Assembly (NCBI GenBank): GCA_019411365.1
Contig: DXQT01000039.1
Location: 1-25,454 of the forward strand
Source: Roseburia sp.
GTDB taxonomy: Bacteria; Bacillota_A; Clostridia; Lachnospirales; Lachnospiraceae
Direction of reading: 5' to 3'
DNA length: 25,454 bases
Positions 24,243 through 25,454 of this stretch are shown one piece after another. Position numbers and translations under genes: made by a program. The notes below the pieces were generated by a model. The model saw only the letters and a list, made by a program, of their open reading frames with translations, ran no database searches and was not told where the DNA came from. Numbering within the stretch: the first letter of the stretch is position 1; each line of letters starts with the position of its first letter.

Positions 24243-25301
24243 ATGGCACAGGAAAAATATGTTGCATATGTGGGCACCTATACCCATGAGAACAGTGTAG
24301 GAATTCATATTTATGATGTTGATGTAACGAAAGGTTATATGAAGGAACGCAAAGTTGTTCCAATTAATAATCCGTCTGATCTTGTTGTATCCAAGAACAG
24401 AAAATTCCTTTATTCTATTGCAGATGAAGGTGTGGAAGCTTTCAAAATTTTAAAAGACGGGGATCTCGAACCAATCAATGAACAGTGGATTGGTGGTATG
24501 AGAGGATGTTATGTCGAAGTAGATGATGAGAACCGTTATCTTTTTGTAGGCGGACACCATGATGGACGTGTTACCATGATGCGTCTGAATGAAGATGGAA
24601 GTATTGGTGATATCGCAGATGGTATTTTCCACAAAGGAATGGGAAGAAGTATTGCACAACGTAATTTTATCCCACATGTAGACTGTGTAAAATTGACACC
24701 GGATCAGAAGTTCCTCTGTGCAGTTGATAACGGACTTGATCAGGTAAAAATTTACCGTGTCGATTATGAATACGGAAAATTAGAGCTGGTCGATATTATC
24801 CGTGGACCACTGGAGTCAGCTCCTCGTATGATCCGTTTCTCCAGAGACGGCAGATTTGCATATATTCTGTACGAATTGCTGAATCAGGTAGAAGTGTACA
24901 GTTATAAGATTGTGGATGACATGCCTGTATTTGAAAAAATCCAGACGATCACCACAATGGGACCAAAAGATGATGATGTCTGCGCAGCATCTGGTATGGA
25001 AGTTTCCAAGAGCGGAAAGTATTTATATGTAAGTAATTCCGGTGTAAACTCTGTTATCTGCTATGCGATCGACCAAAAAGAGGGAACTCTTACCGTCACA
25101 TTCCAGACAAGAGTCTGCAGCGATTTCCCTAAGATGCTTGCAATCTTCCCGGATGAAAAACATTATCTGACTCTGAATAATGCATCCAATGATATTGCAT
25201 TTTATGCAGTGGACTACGAGAAGAAATACTCTATCTGGGAAGGAAAACCGATCAAGGTTGACAAACCGAACTGCATTTATATTTTGAAACTGGAAGCATA
25301 A
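24243..25301 (+). CDS. Lactonase family protein (seven-bladed beta-propeller)
   Basis: This 352-residue cytoplasmic protein (no signal peptide) shows the repeated blade pattern of the 6-phosphogluconolactonase-like lactonase family. Examples are 'YVGTYTHENSVGIHIYDVD', 'PSDLVVSKNRKFLYSI', 'PHVDCVKLTPDQKFLCAVD', 'VEVSKSGKYLYVSNSG'-like 'GMEVSKSGKYLYVSNSGVNS', and 'NASNDIAFYAVD'. The 'HVDCVKLTPDQKFL' blade matches the conserved central motif. Family members include the YbhE-type 6-phosphogluconolactonase and muconate-lactonising-type enzymes, so the substrate is not certain. ATG 24243 is preferred, with GGAAAGGA (24223-24230) upstream at a rather long 12 bases; an ATG at 24231 sits only one to two bases after that site. 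A terminator-like hairpin follows. Confidence 0.88.
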   Translation: MAQEKYVAYVGTYTHENSVGIHIYDVDVTKGYMKERKVVPINNPSDLVVSKNRKFLYSIADEGVEAFKILKDGDLEPINEQWIGGMRGCYVEVDDENRYLFVGGHHDGRVTMMRLNEDGSIGDIADGIFHKGMGRSIAQRNFIPHVDCVKLTPDQKFLCAVDNGLDQVKIYRVDYEYGKLELVDIIRGPLESAPRMIRFSRDGRFAYILYELLNQVEVYSYKIVDDMPVFEKIQTITTMGPKDDDVCAASGMEVSKSGKYLYVSNSGVNSVICYAIDQKEGTLTVTFQTRVCSDFPKMLAIFPDEKHYLTLNNASNDIAFYAVDYEKKYSIWEGKPIKVDKPNCIYILKLEA

Positions 25302-25316
25302 CCGGAGTTTAACTTA

Positions 25317-25347
25317 CCGTGGAGTAGCAGATTCCGTGGTGCTTTTA
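25317..25347 (+). terminator. Probable terminator of the lactonase-family gene
   Basis: ACCGTGGAGT (25317-25326) pairs with ATTCCGTGGT (25332-25341), including three G-U pairs, around loop AGCAG. GCTTTTA follows. It lies 15 bases after the stop codon. Confidence 0.55.
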
Positions 25348-25454
25348 TAGGTTGTGAAGGGCAGATATAAGCGTCCTCTCACGAGTCAGAATTTTATAAG
25401 TTAATGAAAAAGAAAAACGGTATAAACGAAATATTATGTTTCTGTTCGCTGGAC

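Noticed and set aside
25405..25454. Possible start of another gene (ATG AAA AAG AAA AAC ...) running off the window
   Set aside because: Only 16 codons are visible, there is no ribosome binding site before it, and no family resemblance can be judged.

Overview
The window reads as a chromosomal, mostly core-genome segment of a low-to-mid GC Gram-positive anaerobe, most likely a Lachnospiraceae member of the Roseburia/Agathobacter/Blautia type. This rests on the CIRCE-controlled hrcA-grpE-dnaK-dnaJ order, strong AGGAGG-type ribosome binding sites, a Firmicutes ThiI without a rhodanese domain next to its own cysteine desulfurase, and an ireB-ruvX-DUF1292 cluster. The genus is an inference; there is no rRNA here to settle it.

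Layout. 1-212: C-terminal tail of an FtsX-like ABC permease and its terminator. 300-632 (-): small membrane-anchored protein of unknown function. 880-6006: heat-shock operon, with promoter and perfect CIRCE operator, then hrcA, grpE, dnaK, an intergenic RNA hairpin with a competing arm, and dnaJ. 6059-6622: a shared terminator and convergent luxS (-). 6777-9184: an amino-acid ABC transporter made of two genes, a substrate-binding/permease fusion and an ATPase, closed by a terminator. 9281-12145: a large hybrid histidine kinase with two periplasmic-binding-protein-like sensor domains. 12243-16491: prmA, rsmE, a NifS-type cysteine desulfurase and thiI. 16546-16819 (-): a single-gene unit for an HPr-like protein lacking the phosphorylatable histidine. 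16907-18223: mtaB. 18335-24169: ireB, ruvX, DUF1292, RNase J, a YlbF-family protein, an MltG-like fragment, a TrmR-like methyltransferase and a U32 (TrhP-like) protein. 24243-25347: a beta-propeller lactonase-family protein and its terminator.

How the genes work together. Three themes stand out: protein quality control (HrcA/GrpE/DnaK/DnaJ); amino-acid uptake and sensing (fusion transporter, ATPase, sensor kinase with transporter-type binding domains, and luxS nearby); and RNA modification and turnover (RsmE on 16S rRNA; NifS/ThiI for 4-thiouridine; MtaB for ms2t6A; TrmR/TrhP for 5-hydroxy- and 5-methoxyuridine at tRNA position 34; RNase J and YlbF for mRNA decay). The stretch from ireB to the U32 gene follows the Bacillus subtilis order yrzL-yrrK-yrzB-yrrL-yrrM-yrrN/O as I know it, with RNase J and ylbF inserted in the middle.

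Most unusual observation: in the transporter fusion (6843-8390) the two halves of the substrate-binding domain are in reversed order. The second-lobe and C-terminal segment comes first, then the N-terminal lobe, then the permease. That is a circularly permuted binding protein. Other points of interest are an RNase J gene with a strong internal Shine-Dalgarno/TTG start behind a Lys/Ala-rich extension, mutually exclusive RNA pairings between dnaK and dnaJ, and the His-less HPr paralogue with a palindrome at its predicted start site. I saw no CRISPR array, insertion sequence, phage gene, tRNA or rRNA.
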